From positions 124,001 to 188,000 of the forward strand of contig CAVSZC010000004.1 of the NCBI GenBank assembly GCA_963732365.1: a stretch of DNA of 64,000 nt, in the 5' to 3' direction. This document shows, piece by piece, positions 44,691-53,329 of this stretch. Position numbers and translations under genes: made by a program. This DNA is from SR-FBR-E99 sp963732365. Its GTDB lineage: Bacteria > Bacteroidota > Bacteroidia > Bacteroidales > VadinHA17. Position 1 is the stretch's first letter; every line of letters starts with the position of its first letter. The notes under the pieces are model-generated. The model ran no database searches. It had not been told where the DNA came from and was given only the letters and a program-made list of their open reading frames with translations.

Positions 44691-46724
44691 ATGAAGATGC
44701 CACACGAGGGTGATACTGTGATGGCAGGTATCCTGGTCATACGGGTCGATCCTGACAAGGAGCTTTTTCCCCTCATCTCATCATGGCCAACGCCCGGCAC
44801 CTCTGCCGAATGTATCCTCTTCAGGTTCGAGTCCGACTCTGTCGTCTACCTCAATGCCTCCAGACTGGCAGGCTATGACCCGGGACTGGCTGTCGTTCCC
44901 GTCAGCGACCTGGAACAGGCGGCACTGAATCCTCCGGTGAAAGGTCAGGAGGCAAGGACATACACCGATTATGCCGGCAGCGAGGTGGTAGCTGCCGTAA
45001 GACAGGTCCCGGGCACAGAATGGTATCTCGCAGCAAAGAAAGATACTTCCGAGATACTCACCAGGTTCACACATGAGCTCACCGTTCTCTGGATGATAAT
45101 GGTGATTATCTATTTTGCCCTCGCCAGCATCGCCTACCTGATTGTCAAAACTGCCAGGGTAAGATACATCCGTGAGAGGTACAAGGAGGATCTGAACAGG
45201 CAGGCAATCATGAAGCACCTTGACTTCGTGATGAAACACGGCAACGATATTATTCTTTTGATAGACAGTGATCTGAATATTATCGAGGCAAATGAAAGGG
45301 CACTGGGCACCTACGGATATCCCCGCAACAAGCTCATCGGCATGAATGTCTCCGAGCTCCGGACACCGGAGGAGGCCCCCCTCCTCTCAGGACAGGTGCA
45401 GGACCTCATCAACAACGGCTCCATCTATATCGAGACTGTCCATCAAAGAAGAGACGGCACATCATTCCCGATAGAGATCAGCGCTCATACTGTTGAGGTT
45501 GAAGGTGGAAGATATTTTCAGAGCATAGGCCGCGACATCACTGACCGCAAGCGTTCAGAGACTGAGATGATAGAGAGTAACAGGAAACTCAACACCATCA
45601 TCAATAATCTTCGCGGGGTAGTGTTCCACTGCGCCAACGACAAGGACTGGACCATGCAATACATCAGCGACGGAATATATGAGCTGGCAGGTTATCTCCC
45701 CAATGAGTTCATTGGCAACAAAATAAGATCGTTTGAATCAATCATCGACCCTGAAGACAGGCAGAGGGTGTGGGATGAGGTGCACCAGACACTGAGCACC
45801 GGATACCTTTATACTATTGAGTACCGCATCATTACTTCCGCAGGAAACAAGCGCTGGGTCTGGGAAAGAGGACGAGGGTATTATGAAAGCGACAAGCTGG
45901 TCGCCCTGGAGGGATTTATTTCCGACATCACCGACAGGAAGCGGATCGAAGAGGAACTGATAAGGGCCCGCGATAAGGCCGAGAGGAGCGACAGGCTCAA
46001 GACCGCCTTCCTTCACAATATCTCACACGAGATCCGCACGCCGATGAATGCCATCGTAGGCTTCACCGCACTGCTCGACGCACCTGAGACAACCGACGAG
46101 GCCCGCAAGCAATACATTGATATTATATACCAGTCAAGCAACCAGCTGCTGTCAATAATTACCGACATTGTCGATATTTCAAACATTGAGACCGGCCTGG
46201 TCAAGGTCTCGAACAACCAGGTCAACCTTAACACGATGATCAGGAACCTGTACGAGCAGTACCGCATGCGTGCCCAGCATCAGAATCTTGCCATGTCATT
46301 CACCACTCATATTGACGATACCCATGCCACGGTAATGACTGACGAAACAAAGGTCATACAGATATTCTCAAACCTCCTCAACAACGCACTTAAGTTCACC
46401 CATGAAGGGCGTATCGAGCTTGGTTATGTGATCAGGGGCGAAACAGTGGAATTTTTTGTAAGCGACACCGGTATCGGTATTGCACCGGAGCATCAGCCAA
46501 AGGTATTCGAACGGTTCTTCCAGGTCGAAAACACCTATTCCAAGCAGTTCAGCGGCACAGGACTGGGGCTGTCAATCTCAAAGGCATATGCGGAGCTTCT
46601 TGGTGGTTCGATATGGCTTATCTCCACACCCGGGGAAGGGTCGCTCTTCTGTTTCTCAATACCTTTCAGGAAGGCAACAGAGCAGGCTCATTCTCACAGG
46701 AAGAGCCACCAGACCAAGGCCTGA
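44691..46724 (+). CDS. PAS-domain sensor histidine kinase, C-terminal part (frameshifted gene, part 2)
   Basis: The 677-residue frame continues the sensor begun at 44171; the joined protein would be ~850 residues. It contains the rest of a periplasmic cache-like domain, a second membrane span (VLWMIMVIIYFALASIAYLIV, about residues 127-147), two PAS/PAC domains (ILLIDSDLNIIEANERALG...SIGRDITDRKR and WTMQYISDGIYELAGY...FISDITDRKR), a HisKA domain with phospho-acceptor His in FLHNISHEIRTPMNAIVGF, and a HATPase_c domain (NLLNNALKFTHEGRI, DTGIGIAPE, GTGLGLSIS). No receiver domain follows. It autophosphorylates in response to an unknown extracellular signal if expressed. No response regulator gene is adjacent. 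It converges on aspS with 4 bp between stops. Confidence 0.85.
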   Translation: MKMPHEGDTVMAGILVIRVDPDKELFPLISSWPTPGTSAECILFRFESDSVVYLNASRLAGYDPGLAVVPVSDLEQAALNPPVKGQEARTYTDYAGSEVVAAVRQVPGTEWYLAAKKDTSEILTRFTHELTVLWMIMVIIYFALASIAYLIVKTARVRYIRERYKEDLNRQAIMKHLDFVMKHGNDIILLIDSDLNIIEANERALGTYGYPRNKLIGMNVSELRTPEEAPLLSGQVQDLINNGSIYIETVHQRRDGTSFPIEISAHTVEVEGGRYFQSIGRDITDRKRSETEMIESNRKLNTIINNLRGVVFHCANDKDWTMQYISDGIYELAGYLPNEFIGNKIRSFESIIDPEDRQRVWDEVHQTLSTGYLYTIEYRIITSAGNKRWVWERGRGYYESDKLVALEGFISDITDRKRIEEELIRARDKAERSDRLKTAFLHNISHEIRTPMNAIVGFTALLDAPETTDEARKQYIDIIYQSSNQLLSIITDIVDISNIETGLVKVSNNQVNLNTMIRNLYEQYRMRAQHQNLAMSFTTHIDDTHATVMTDETKVIQIFSNLLNNALKFTHEGRIELGYVIRGETVEFFVSDTGIGIAPEHQPKVFERFFQVENTYSKQFSGTGLGLSISKAYAELLGGSIWLISTPGEGSLFCFSIPFRKATEQAHSHRKSHQTKA

Positions 46725-46728
46725 ACCT

Positions 46729-48489
46729 TTACTGATTTTCGATCCACTTAATAGCAATACCCAGCTCATCAAGCTGCTCTTTCTTAATGGTTGACGGAGT
46801 GTCAATCATTACATCACGCGCCTGATTGTTTTTCGGGAAGGCGATAAAGTCGCGTATAGTGTCTGACCCCCCCAGTATTGCTGCCCACCTGTCAAATCCG
46901 AAGGCTATCCCTCCGTGCGGCGGAGCACCAAAGCGGAAGGCATTGAGAAGGAACCCGAACTGATGCCTTGCCTCTTCCTCAGTGAATCCCAGGGTCTTAA
47001 ACATAAGTGACTGAATGTCCCCGTCATGGATACGGATGGAGCCGCCGCCAATCTCAGTGCCGTTGATGACCAGGTCATAGGCATTTGCATGGACGCGTCC
47101 CGGATCACTTATCATATATTCAAGGTCCTCAGGCTTGGGTGCCGTAAAAGGATGGTGCTTGGCATAGAAACGCTTCGTCTCTTCATCCCATTCCAGGAGG
47201 GGGAAGTCAACAACCCATAGTGGTGCATAGACGGAGGGATCACGCAAGCCCATACGTTTACCCATCTCAAGGCGAAGCTCACCGAGTGCATTCAGCGTAT
47301 GAGTCTGCTCTCCGGCCATCATCAGTATCAGATCACCGGCACCGGCGCCCGTGATACTTGCAAAACTCTTCAGAACGTCAGGTGGGTAGAATTTATCAAC
47401 TGATGACTTTGCAGTTCCGTCAGCCTCGATGCGCACATATACCAGCCCCTTTGCCCCAATCTGCGGCCGTTTTACATATTCGGTAAGCTCGTCAAGCTGC
47501 TTTCGGGTGTATGATCCGCAACCTGCTGCACAGATCGCACCAACATATTCGGCAGAGTCGAACAGGGGAAAATTCCTACCCTGGACCTTTCTTGTCATTT
47601 CGGTGATGCACATCCCGAATCTTATGTCGGGCTTATCGGTGCCGTAGCGGCTCATAGCTTCGTCATATGGCATGCGGGGAAAACTGTCGCTGAAGGTGAT
47701 CCCCTTTATCTGACGGAAGAGGTGGCGGGCCAGACCCTCAAAGGTATTCAGGATGTCATCCTGGTGTATGAATGACATTTCGCAGTCTATCTGCGTGAAC
47801 TCCGGCTGTCGGTCAGCGCGGAGGTCCTCGTCACGGAAACACTTTACAATCTGGAAATATTTGTCGAACCCGGCGACCATCAGCAACTGCTTGAATGTCT
47901 GGGGACTCTGCGGAAGAGCATAAAATTCCCCGTGATGCAGTCTCGACGGAACCACGAAATCGCGTGCACCCTCAGGTGTTGACTTTATCAGGACCGGGGT
48001 CTCCACCTCGATGAATCCCTCCCCGTCAAGATATTTTCTTACCTCTTGGGCCATCCTGTGACGCAGAATTATGTTTGACCGGACATTCTGACGGCGAAGG
48101 TCAAGATAACGGTACTTCATCCTCAGTTCATCACCCCCGTCACTGTTCTCTTCAATCGTAAAGGGAGGGATGTCTGATGAATTCAGTACTGTAATGTTTT
48201 CTGCAATGATCTCAATATCTCCCGTCGGAAGCTTCGGGTTCTTGTTGCTGCGCTCAGCCACCGTGCCGGTGACCTGAATGACAAATTCACGTCCAAGCTT
48301 GCGGACCTGCATGCAGAGGTCAGCGTCGGCTTCCATGTTGAAAACCAGCTGTGTAATGCCGTAGCGGTCACGGAGGTCAATGAAGGTCATACCGCCAAAC
48401 TCACGCAACCGCTGTACCCATCCCGCAAGGGTGACCTTCTCTCCTTTATTGCTGATAATCAGCTCTCCGCATGTATGTGTCCTGTACAT
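46729..48489 (-). CDS. aspS: Aspartate--tRNA ligase
   Basis: I start it at the ATG at 48489 (MYRTHTCGELIISNKGEKVT), giving 586 residues, the usual bacterial AspRS length. A longer in-frame start at 48729 would add 80 unrelated residues and overlap the divergent transporter gene. The N-terminal OB-fold anticodon-binding domain (VTLAGWVQRLREFGGMTFIDLRDRYGITQLVF) is followed by the class II core: motif 2 region with FRDEDLRADRQPEFTQIDCE, the bacterial GAD insertion (about residues 280-420), and motif 3 in GIAFGFDRWAAILGG. The enzyme attaches Asp to tRNA-Asp in the cytoplasm. Whether it discriminates tRNA-Asp from tRNA-Asn was not determined. Confidence 0.97.
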   Translation of the reverse strand: MYRTHTCGELIISNKGEKVTLAGWVQRLREFGGMTFIDLRDRYGITQLVFNMEADADLCMQVRKLGREFVIQVTGTVAERSNKNPKLPTGDIEIIAENITVLNSSDIPPFTIEENSDGGDELRMKYRYLDLRRQNVRSNIILRHRMAQEVRKYLDGEGFIEVETPVLIKSTPEGARDFVVPSRLHHGEFYALPQSPQTFKQLLMVAGFDKYFQIVKCFRDEDLRADRQPEFTQIDCEMSFIHQDDILNTFEGLARHLFRQIKGITFSDSFPRMPYDEAMSRYGTDKPDIRFGMCITEMTRKVQGRNFPLFDSAEYVGAICAAGCGSYTRKQLDELTEYVKRPQIGAKGLVYVRIEADGTAKSSVDKFYPPDVLKSFASITGAGAGDLILMMAGEQTHTLNALGELRLEMGKRMGLRDPSVYAPLWVVDFPLLEWDEETKRFYAKHHPFTAPKPEDLEYMISDPGRVHANAYDLVINGTEIGGGSIRIHDGDIQSLMFKTLGFTEEEARHQFGFLLNAFRFGAPPHGGIAFGFDRWAAILGGSDTIRDFIAFPKNNQARDVMIDTPSTIKKEQLDELGIAIKWIENQ

Positions 48490-48508
48490 CTCTCGATTAT
48501 TGAGGAGA

Positions 48509-48516
48509 CAAAAATA
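48509..48516 (-). promoter_or_regulatory. aspS: TAnnTTTG -7 element of the aspS promoter
   Basis: On the minus strand TATTTTTG lies 19 nt before the aspS ATG, an exact -7 match. About 20 nt upstream there is TTA rather than the ideal TTG, so the -33 box is weak. The short leader is consistent with the 48489 start. The 118 bp to the divergent transporter gene must carry both promoters. Confidence 0.5.
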
Positions 48517-48607
48517 AGAATTATTCCCGGTAATAACCGGTAATAACTCTGTGCCGGCATTTTGTTCATTTTTTATAAAATTGCAAAAAATTGTGACCTT
48601 TACCGGC

Positions 48608-49462
48608 ATGGACATCAATCTGAAAAGGAAAACTGCCAGTATTTCCGTAATCTCAAATACTCTGCTGATCGTGATGAAGCTGGTCGTCGGACTGCTCACC
48701 AATTCCGTCAGCATCATCTCTGAAGCCATTCACTCCGGCCTTGATCTTGTGGCTGCGATAATAGCATATTTCTCTGTCAGGATATCAGGCAACCCAGCTG
48801 ACGAGAGGCACCCCTTCGGTCACGGCAAGATGGAAAATGTTTCAGGAGTGATTGAGGCAGTACTCATATTTATTGCATCAGCATGGATAATTACCGAGGC
48901 CGTCAAGAAACTGATCCATCCTGAGGAGACCGGGGTACTGGGACTCGGGATTCTGGTGATGGCCATCTCTGCCATTGTAAACACATTTGTTTCACGCAGG
49001 CTCTATAAGGTAGCACGCATGACCGAATCGGTAGCGCTTGAGGCTGACGCACTTCACCTTAAGACTGATGTATATACTTCGGCCGGGGTAGCGGTCGGAC
49101 TGACGCTTATCTGGATAACAGGCCTGCATATTCTTGACCCTATCATAGCCTTTGGAGTCGCGTTGCTTATCATCTTCGAGTCATGGCTGCTACTTAAGAA
49201 AGCCTTTTCACCGCTTCTTGACACCGCTCTCTCGCCTGAAGAAATTGTCAGAGTTGAAAACATCCTGAGCGAGATGAAAGCCAGTTACCATGATCTTCGG
49301 ACACGCGCTGCAGGCCACCAGCGTTTTGTAGAGCTGCACCTTGATGTTCATCCCGGTGAAACCATTGAAACGATCCATCATCAGTGCGATGCCATTGAAG
49401 AACGCCTTCAGCGCGAATTCAAGGACATAAGTGTAATTATTCATCCGGAACCTAAAGGCTGA
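48608..49462 (+). CDS. Cation diffusion facilitator (CDF) family metal transporter
   Basis: I prefer the ATG at 48608 (MDINLKRKTASISVISN), which matches typical CDF N-termini and gives 284 residues; an in-frame ATG at 48551 adds 19 residues. Six membrane segments are followed by a cytoplasmic C-terminal domain. Transmembrane helix 2 carries EAIHSGLDL and helix 5 carries ADALHLKTDVYTS, both HxxxD metal-site motifs. Between helices 2 and 3 is DERHPFGHGKMENV, the conserved family loop. The C-terminal domain (GHQRFVELHLDVHPGE, HHQCDAIEERL) is the ferredoxin-like metal-sensing dimerisation fold. It exports divalent cations such as Zn2+, Mn2+ or Fe2+ by proton antiport; specificity is uncertain. 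The tadA gene follows by 4 bp, so the two are probably cotranscribed. Confidence 0.92.
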   Translation: MDINLKRKTASISVISNTLLIVMKLVVGLLTNSVSIISEAIHSGLDLVAAIIAYFSVRISGNPADERHPFGHGKMENVSGVIEAVLIFIASAWIITEAVKKLIHPEETGVLGLGILVMAISAIVNTFVSRRLYKVARMTESVALEADALHLKTDVYTSAGVAVGLTLIWITGLHILDPIIAFGVALLIIFESWLLLKKAFSPLLDTALSPEEIVRVENILSEMKASYHDLRTRAAGHQRFVELHLDVHPGETIETIHHQCDAIEERLQREFKDISVIIHPEPKG

Positions 49463-49466
49463 CCTG

Positions 49467-49910
49467 ATGGAATATTCGCAGGATGAATTCTATATGCGGA
49501 TGGCGCTGGCTGAAGCATCCAAGGCCGCAGCCCGTGATGAGGTGCCCGTCGGTGCTGTCATTGTCACCGGCACAACGGTCATAGCCCGTGCTCACAATCT
49601 TACCGAGACACTCAATGACCCTACCGCTCATGCCGAGATGCAGGCTATCACCGCCGCCACCGCCAGCCTCGGAGGGAAGTACCTGACCGGGTGCACTATC
49701 TATGTCACCGTTGAACCATGCATCATGTGCGCCGGTGCACTGGCATGGAGCCAGATATCTGAAATAGTTTACGGCGCACCCGATGAGAAAAAAGGATATA
49801 CGACCGTAGGTTCACAGATACTCCATCCGAAGACAGTGGTACGAAGCGGCCCGATGGCAGCTGAGTGTTCTGAGTTAATGAAGGCCTTTTTCAGGAAAAA
49901 GAGAGGTTGA
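49467..49910 (+). CDS. tadA: tRNA-specific adenosine deaminase (nucleoside deaminase)
   Basis: The 147-residue cytidine-deaminase-fold enzyme has the zinc and catalytic motifs HAEMQAI (His ligand, Glu proton shuttle) and EPCIMCAGAL (two Cys ligands). DPTAHAE is typical of TadA, which converts A34 to inosine in tRNA-Arg(ACG). The N-terminus DEFYMRMALAEASKAAARDEVPVGAVIV also fits. The length agrees with the family (~150-160). It lies 4 bp after the CDF transporter gene. A broader guanine or nucleoside deaminase role cannot be fully excluded. Confidence 0.9.
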   Translation: MEYSQDEFYMRMALAEASKAAARDEVPVGAVIVTGTTVIARAHNLTETLNDPTAHAEMQAITAATASLGGKYLTGCTIYVTVEPCIMCAGALAWSQISEIVYGAPDEKKGYTTVGSQILHPKTVVRSGPMAAECSELMKAFFRKKRG

Positions 49911-49974
49911 CCCATATCTCCGGCTGATAGTCAACTGAAAAAAAATTCTTAGGTTTGTTAGAAATAACAAGGTC

Positions 49975-50457
49975 ATGACCCTCGATAACGGAGAAAGGAT
50001 TGTCGCAATCAGGCTGGCAGGATTTATATCCACCGTGGTTTATGTGCTGTATGTCTTCACAGCCTACTTCGCGAGGATCTACCGTCATATCATCTCTGAG
50101 GATAATCTGAATATCCTGACCGCCGTACTTACATTTGGTTACCTGCTGTTGCTGTTCTGGCCTGCGATAATGAAATTCAGGTATATATACTTCTCCGCAG
50201 ACGAGCGCGGTCTCACTCTGAGATGGTACAAGACCGGCCTGATGCCGGGTGAGAGCATGAGCATCGAGATCCCGGCTGACAGGTTTGCCGGTTATGAGAT
50301 CACAACGTCATTTTTGGGTTTCCACAGATATCTGAAACTCTATCAGAGTGTTCAGGGAAGGAAGGCAGGGTATAACCCCGTCAGCATATCGGCTCTCAGG
50401 AAGAGCCAGGTCTTAAAAATCAGGGAAGCCCTTAATTATTATAAATCAACTATTTAG
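49975..50457 (+). CDS. Conserved-type small membrane protein of unknown function, PH-like tail
   Basis: The protein has 160 residues. Two hydrophobic segments lie at about 10-35 (LAGFISTVVYVLYVFTAYFA) and 44-65 (ILTAVLTFGYLLLLFWPAIM). The C-terminal ~90 residues are a beta-rich soluble part (YIYFSADERGLTLRWYKTGL, SIEIPADRFAGYEI) that resembles bacterial PH-like/YcxB-type domains attached to membrane anchors, though I cannot confirm the family. The ATG at 49975 is the first that leaves the full N-terminal helix. It is 64 bp after tadA on the same strand. No function assigned. Confidence 0.6.
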   Translation: MTLDNGERIVAIRLAGFISTVVYVLYVFTAYFARIYRHIISEDNLNILTAVLTFGYLLLLFWPAIMKFRYIYFSADERGLTLRWYKTGLMPGESMSIEIPADRFAGYEITTSFLGFHRYLKLYQSVQGRKAGYNPVSISALRKSQVLKIREALNYYKSTI

Positions 50458-50481
50458 GCTCCATCCGATAAAACATGAGCA

Positions 50482-50518
50482 AAGTCATTTTTCATGACTT
50501 AAGGTTAATTCACCTTTG
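50482..50518 (+). promoter_or_regulatory. gdhA: Hairpin plus -7-like element upstream of gdhA
   Basis: AAGTCAT and ATGACTT form a perfect 7-bp inverted repeat around TTTTC (50482-50500). Eleven bases on, CACCTTTG (50511-50518) matches TAnnTTTG except for its first base and would place the transcript start about 40 nt before the gdhA ATG. The hairpin would then sit near -45 to -25 and could be an operator, or it may end transcription of the preceding gene. No TTG is seen at -33. Confidence 0.35.
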
Positions 50519-50564
50519 GCACTGATTTGATTTCAGAAAATCACAAACCTCAAACATAAACGAA

Positions 50565-51902
50565 ATGAAAGTAAAAGCGATTCTGGCTGAGCTCGAGAAG
50601 AAACATCCGGGTGAAGTCGAGTATCATCAGGCAGTAAGGGAAGTCCTTGAATCAATAGAGGATGTATACAATGAGAATCCACGATTTGCCAAGGCAGGCA
50701 TTCTGCAAAGGCTCATTGAACCTGACCGTATCTTTACCTTTAAGGTTCCCTGGATCGATGATCAGGGAAATGTACAGGTCAACCTGGCCTTCAGGGTGCA
50801 GTATAACAATGCCATCGGCCCATACAAAGGCGGTCTCCGCTTTCACCCCACTGTCAACCTTTCAATCCTGAAGTTCCTTGGGTTCGAGCAGATTTTCAAG
50901 AACTCACTTACCACTCTTCCCATGGGTGGCGGCAAGGGCGGTTCTGACTTCGACCCGAAGGGCAAATCAGACAACGAAGTGATGCGCTTCTGCCAGTCGT
51001 TTATGCTTGAACTGTGGAAGCATATCGGTCCTGAGACTGACGTCCCTGCAGGCGATATAGGTGTCGGCGGACGCGAGATCGGTTTCCTCTACGGGATGTA
51101 CAAGAAACTGGCGAAGGAACACACAGGTGTTCTCACAGGCAAGGGTCTTAACTGGGGCGGCTCACTCATCCGTCCTGAAGCTACAGGATTCGGTTGCGTC
51201 TATTTTGCCAACGAGATGCTGAAGACCAGGAAAGAGTCGTTCAAGGGTAAGAAAGTGGCTGTCTCCGGCTTCGGTAACGTAGCATGGGGAGCAGCTATCA
51301 AGGCTACCGAGCTCGGTGCCACGGTGGTGACAATTTCCGGTCCTGACGGCTATATCTATGACCCGAAGGGGATAAGCGGTGAGAAGATCAATTTCATGCT
51401 CAAGCTGCGTGCCTCAAACCAGGATATAGTCGAGCCTTACGCCGCCGAGTTCCGTGAGGCAACATTCCATAAGGGCAAGAGGCCCTGGGAAGCAAAGGTT
51501 GACATCGCTCTTCCTTGTGCAACACAGAACGAACTGGGTAAAGAGGATGCCAAGACACTGGTAAACAACGGTTGCATATGCGTGAGCGAAGGTGCCAACA
51601 TGCCCTGTACCCCTGAAGCCATTGAAATCATACAGAAGGCTAAGCTTCTCTTTGCTCCCGGCAAGGCAGCGAATGCAGGAGGCGTTGCCACGTCAGGACT
51701 CGAGATGACACAGAACTCCATGAAACTGAACTGGAGCAGGGAAGAGGTTGACCAGAAGCTTCATTCGATAATGGTCAATATCCATGAGGCATGCGTCAAG
51801 CACGGCACAGCCAGCGATGGCTATGTAGACTATGTCAAGGGTGCAAACATAGCCGGCTTCCTGAAGGTTGCCAATGCAATGCTTGATCAGGGGGTGGTAT
51901 AA
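50565..51902 (+). CDS. gdhA: Glutamate dehydrogenase, hexameric small-subunit type
   Basis: The 445-residue enzyme interconverts glutamate and 2-oxoglutarate plus ammonium. The catalytic Lys lies in PMGGGKGGSDFDPKG, preceded by YKGGLRFHPTVN (substrate-binding Lys) and followed by VPAGDIGVGGREIGFLYG. The nucleotide-binding Rossmann segment is KVAVSGFGNVAWGAA. The length and the sequence around the Gly-rich loop are those of the NADP-type hexameric (GdhA) group; cofactor choice is inferred. It stands alone with a hairpin terminator directly after it, and dprA converges on it. Confidence 0.96.
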   Translation: MKVKAILAELEKKHPGEVEYHQAVREVLESIEDVYNENPRFAKAGILQRLIEPDRIFTFKVPWIDDQGNVQVNLAFRVQYNNAIGPYKGGLRFHPTVNLSILKFLGFEQIFKNSLTTLPMGGGKGGSDFDPKGKSDNEVMRFCQSFMLELWKHIGPETDVPAGDIGVGGREIGFLYGMYKKLAKEHTGVLTGKGLNWGGSLIRPEATGFGCVYFANEMLKTRKESFKGKKVAVSGFGNVAWGAAIKATELGATVVTISGPDGYIYDPKGISGEKINFMLKLRASNQDIVEPYAAEFREATFHKGKRPWEAKVDIALPCATQNELGKEDAKTLVNNGCICVSEGANMPCTPEAIEIIQKAKLLFAPGKAANAGGVATSGLEMTQNSMKLNWSREEVDQKLHSIMVNIHEACVKHGTASDGYVDYVKGANIAGFLKVANAMLDQGVV

Positions 51903-51930
51903 ATTTATTCCATTGATACACATTAACACC

Positions 51931-51968
51931 GTAGGGACGCGCAAATTGCGCGTCCCTACATGTTTTTT
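51931..51968 (+). terminator. Intrinsic terminator after gdhA; perfect 14-bp stem
   Basis: The sequence GTAGGGACGCGCAA, one A, then its exact complement (51931-51959) is followed by ATG and six T (51963-51968). It ends the gdhA transcript and overlaps the dprA stop codon from the other side, so it may work in both directions. The GTAGGGACGCG palindrome resembles a dispersed intergenic repeat seen in several bacterial phyla, so it may also be a repeat-element copy. Confidence 0.8.
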
Positions 51969-53076
51969 AACCCCTGATCCGGTATACACTTCCCGGACAG
52001 GGTGTTATCAGTCCCGCCAGCTCCATCTGCAGAAGGATTGTTGACAGTTTGTTTACAGGGATATCAAGCAGCCTCGTAAGAAGGTCTACTGTCATATCAC
52101 CCTCGGTCTTCAGGGCCTCATAAATCTTCCTCTCACTGTCGGTCATGCCTGAGAAGAGCACCGTCTGAACAGGTGCCGCAAGCGCTGCAGGCTTCCACCC
52201 AAGCAGGTACTCGATATCCTCATGCCCCTCCACCAGGGCTGCCTTGTTGCACCTGATCAGCGCATTGCACCCGGCCGACCATTCGTCGCCAGGCCTGCCG
52301 GGCACTGCCATCACCTCGCGGTTGTATGATGCCGCTATGTCTGCGGTTATCAGCGCTCCTCCCCTGAGTCCTGACTCAACAATCAGCGTCGCATCGGAGA
52401 TACCTGCTATTATCCTGTTGCGCCTTATGAAGTTGTTCCGTTCCGGGAGAGTGTCGGAAGAGAAATCTGTCAGCTGTCCCCCATTCTCAAGAATCGATTT
52501 AGCAACTCCTGAGTGAAGCGAAGGATAAATCGTCTTCAGCCCGTGACCCAGCACCGCCACCGTGGGCAGGCCGTTGGCCAGGGCAGCCTTGTGCGCTGCA
52601 ATATCGATTCCGTAAGCCAGCCCGCTTATGATAATGAGGCCGGGAAAGTGCACCGACAATCCGGCAACTATCTTCTGGCAAATCTCGCGTCCGCGCTGTG
52701 TTGCATTGCGTGTGCCGACGATGCTGAGTAAAAAGGGGGCGTTGAGGTCAGCCTTTCCCCTGAAATAGAATGTCACCGGAGAGTCTTCGCACTGACGGAG
52801 CCGGAAGGGATAGTCATCGTCAAGATAGAAGAAGACCTTTATTCCATGCTTTTCTACAAATTCAGCCTCCCTGGCGGCCTCAGCCAGGTACTCACGCCCG
52901 GCCACTGCTTTTGCCAGTTGGTCACCCACCCCCGGTATCCTGGTGAGGCTCCTGTACGACTCACTGAAGACTGCTTCAACGCTGCCGGTATATGAGACCA
53001 GCTTGCGTGCCGTTATATCACCGACACCCGGAATCATTCCGAGTGCGATCTTATGCACCAGCGATTCTGTTGACAT
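51967..53076 (-). CDS. dprA: DNA-processing protein DprA (Smf)
   Basis: The 369-residue protein has three parts. An N-terminal helix-hairpin-helix/SAM-like region (ALGMIPGVGDITARKLVSY, LTRIPGVGDQLAKAV) is followed by the Rossmann-fold DprA core (LSIVGTRNATQRGREI, IISGLAYGIDIAAHKAAL, RNNFIRRNRIIAGIS, ESGLRGGALITADIA) and a C-terminal winged helix (ERKIYEALKTEGDMTVDLLTRLLDI). DprA binds single-stranded DNA and loads RecA during natural transformation; in many Bacteroidota it is kept without a full known competence set. It converges on gdhA. A palindrome-rich intergenic stretch of ~250 bp separates it from the divergent tatD-like gene. Confidence 0.96.
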   Translation of the reverse strand: MSTESLVHKIALGMIPGVGDITARKLVSYTGSVEAVFSESYRSLTRIPGVGDQLAKAVAGREYLAEAAREAEFVEKHGIKVFFYLDDDYPFRLRQCEDSPVTFYFRGKADLNAPFLLSIVGTRNATQRGREICQKIVAGLSVHFPGLIIISGLAYGIDIAAHKAALANGLPTVAVLGHGLKTIYPSLHSGVAKSILENGGQLTDFSSDTLPERNNFIRRNRIIAGISDATLIVESGLRGGALITADIAASYNREVMAVPGRPGDEWSAGCNALIRCNKAALVEGHEDIEYLLGWKPAALAAPVQTVLFSGMTDSERKIYEALKTEGDMTVDLLTRLLDIPVNKLSTILLQMELAGLITPCPGSVYRIRG

Positions 53077-53143
53077 GAGGTATAGATGTTAGCGAGACAG
53101 ATTAAAGGTACGAAAAATCAAAATACAAACACTTCAATAGTAT

Positions 53144-53243
53144 GGTAATCGGTGTTCAGTCCCGACGAGCTTCGCTGTCGGGATCTCCGCTTCGCTCCGA
53201 TATTCAGTAATCGGTTGTGTGTCAACACTGAATACCGATTACC
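53144..53243. repeat. Intergenic palindromic element between dprA and the TatD gene
   Basis: GGTAATCGGTGTTCAGT (53144-53160) returns inverted, with one mismatch, as ACTGAATACCGATTACC (53227-53243). Inside are a smaller hairpin (CCCGAC...GTCGGG) and a third related word (TTCAGTAATCGG). It has the form of a REP/MITE-like repeat. No ORF lies inside. Confidence 0.6.
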
Positions 53244-53292
53244 GATCACCGAATACCAGCTGACAGGACTTCATGCTCCATACACAATGTTA

Positions 53293-53325
53293 TTGATGAA
53301 CCTGCCTTAAAAAATACTAGTTTTG
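53293..53325 (+). promoter_or_regulatory. Promoter of the TatD-family gene, near-leaderless
   Basis: TTG (53293-53295), 22 nt, then TAGTTTTG (53318-53325), an exact -7 match. The start codon follows 4 nt later, and its position is fixed by the conserved DTHCH motif at residue 5, so the transcript should have almost no leader. Confidence 0.55.
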
Positions 53326-53329
53326 CCTC

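Noticed and set aside
48490..48729. An 80-residue N-terminal extension of aspS
   Set aside because: It overlaps the divergent transporter gene start, has no family similarity, and MYRTH at 48489 is a standard AspRS start.
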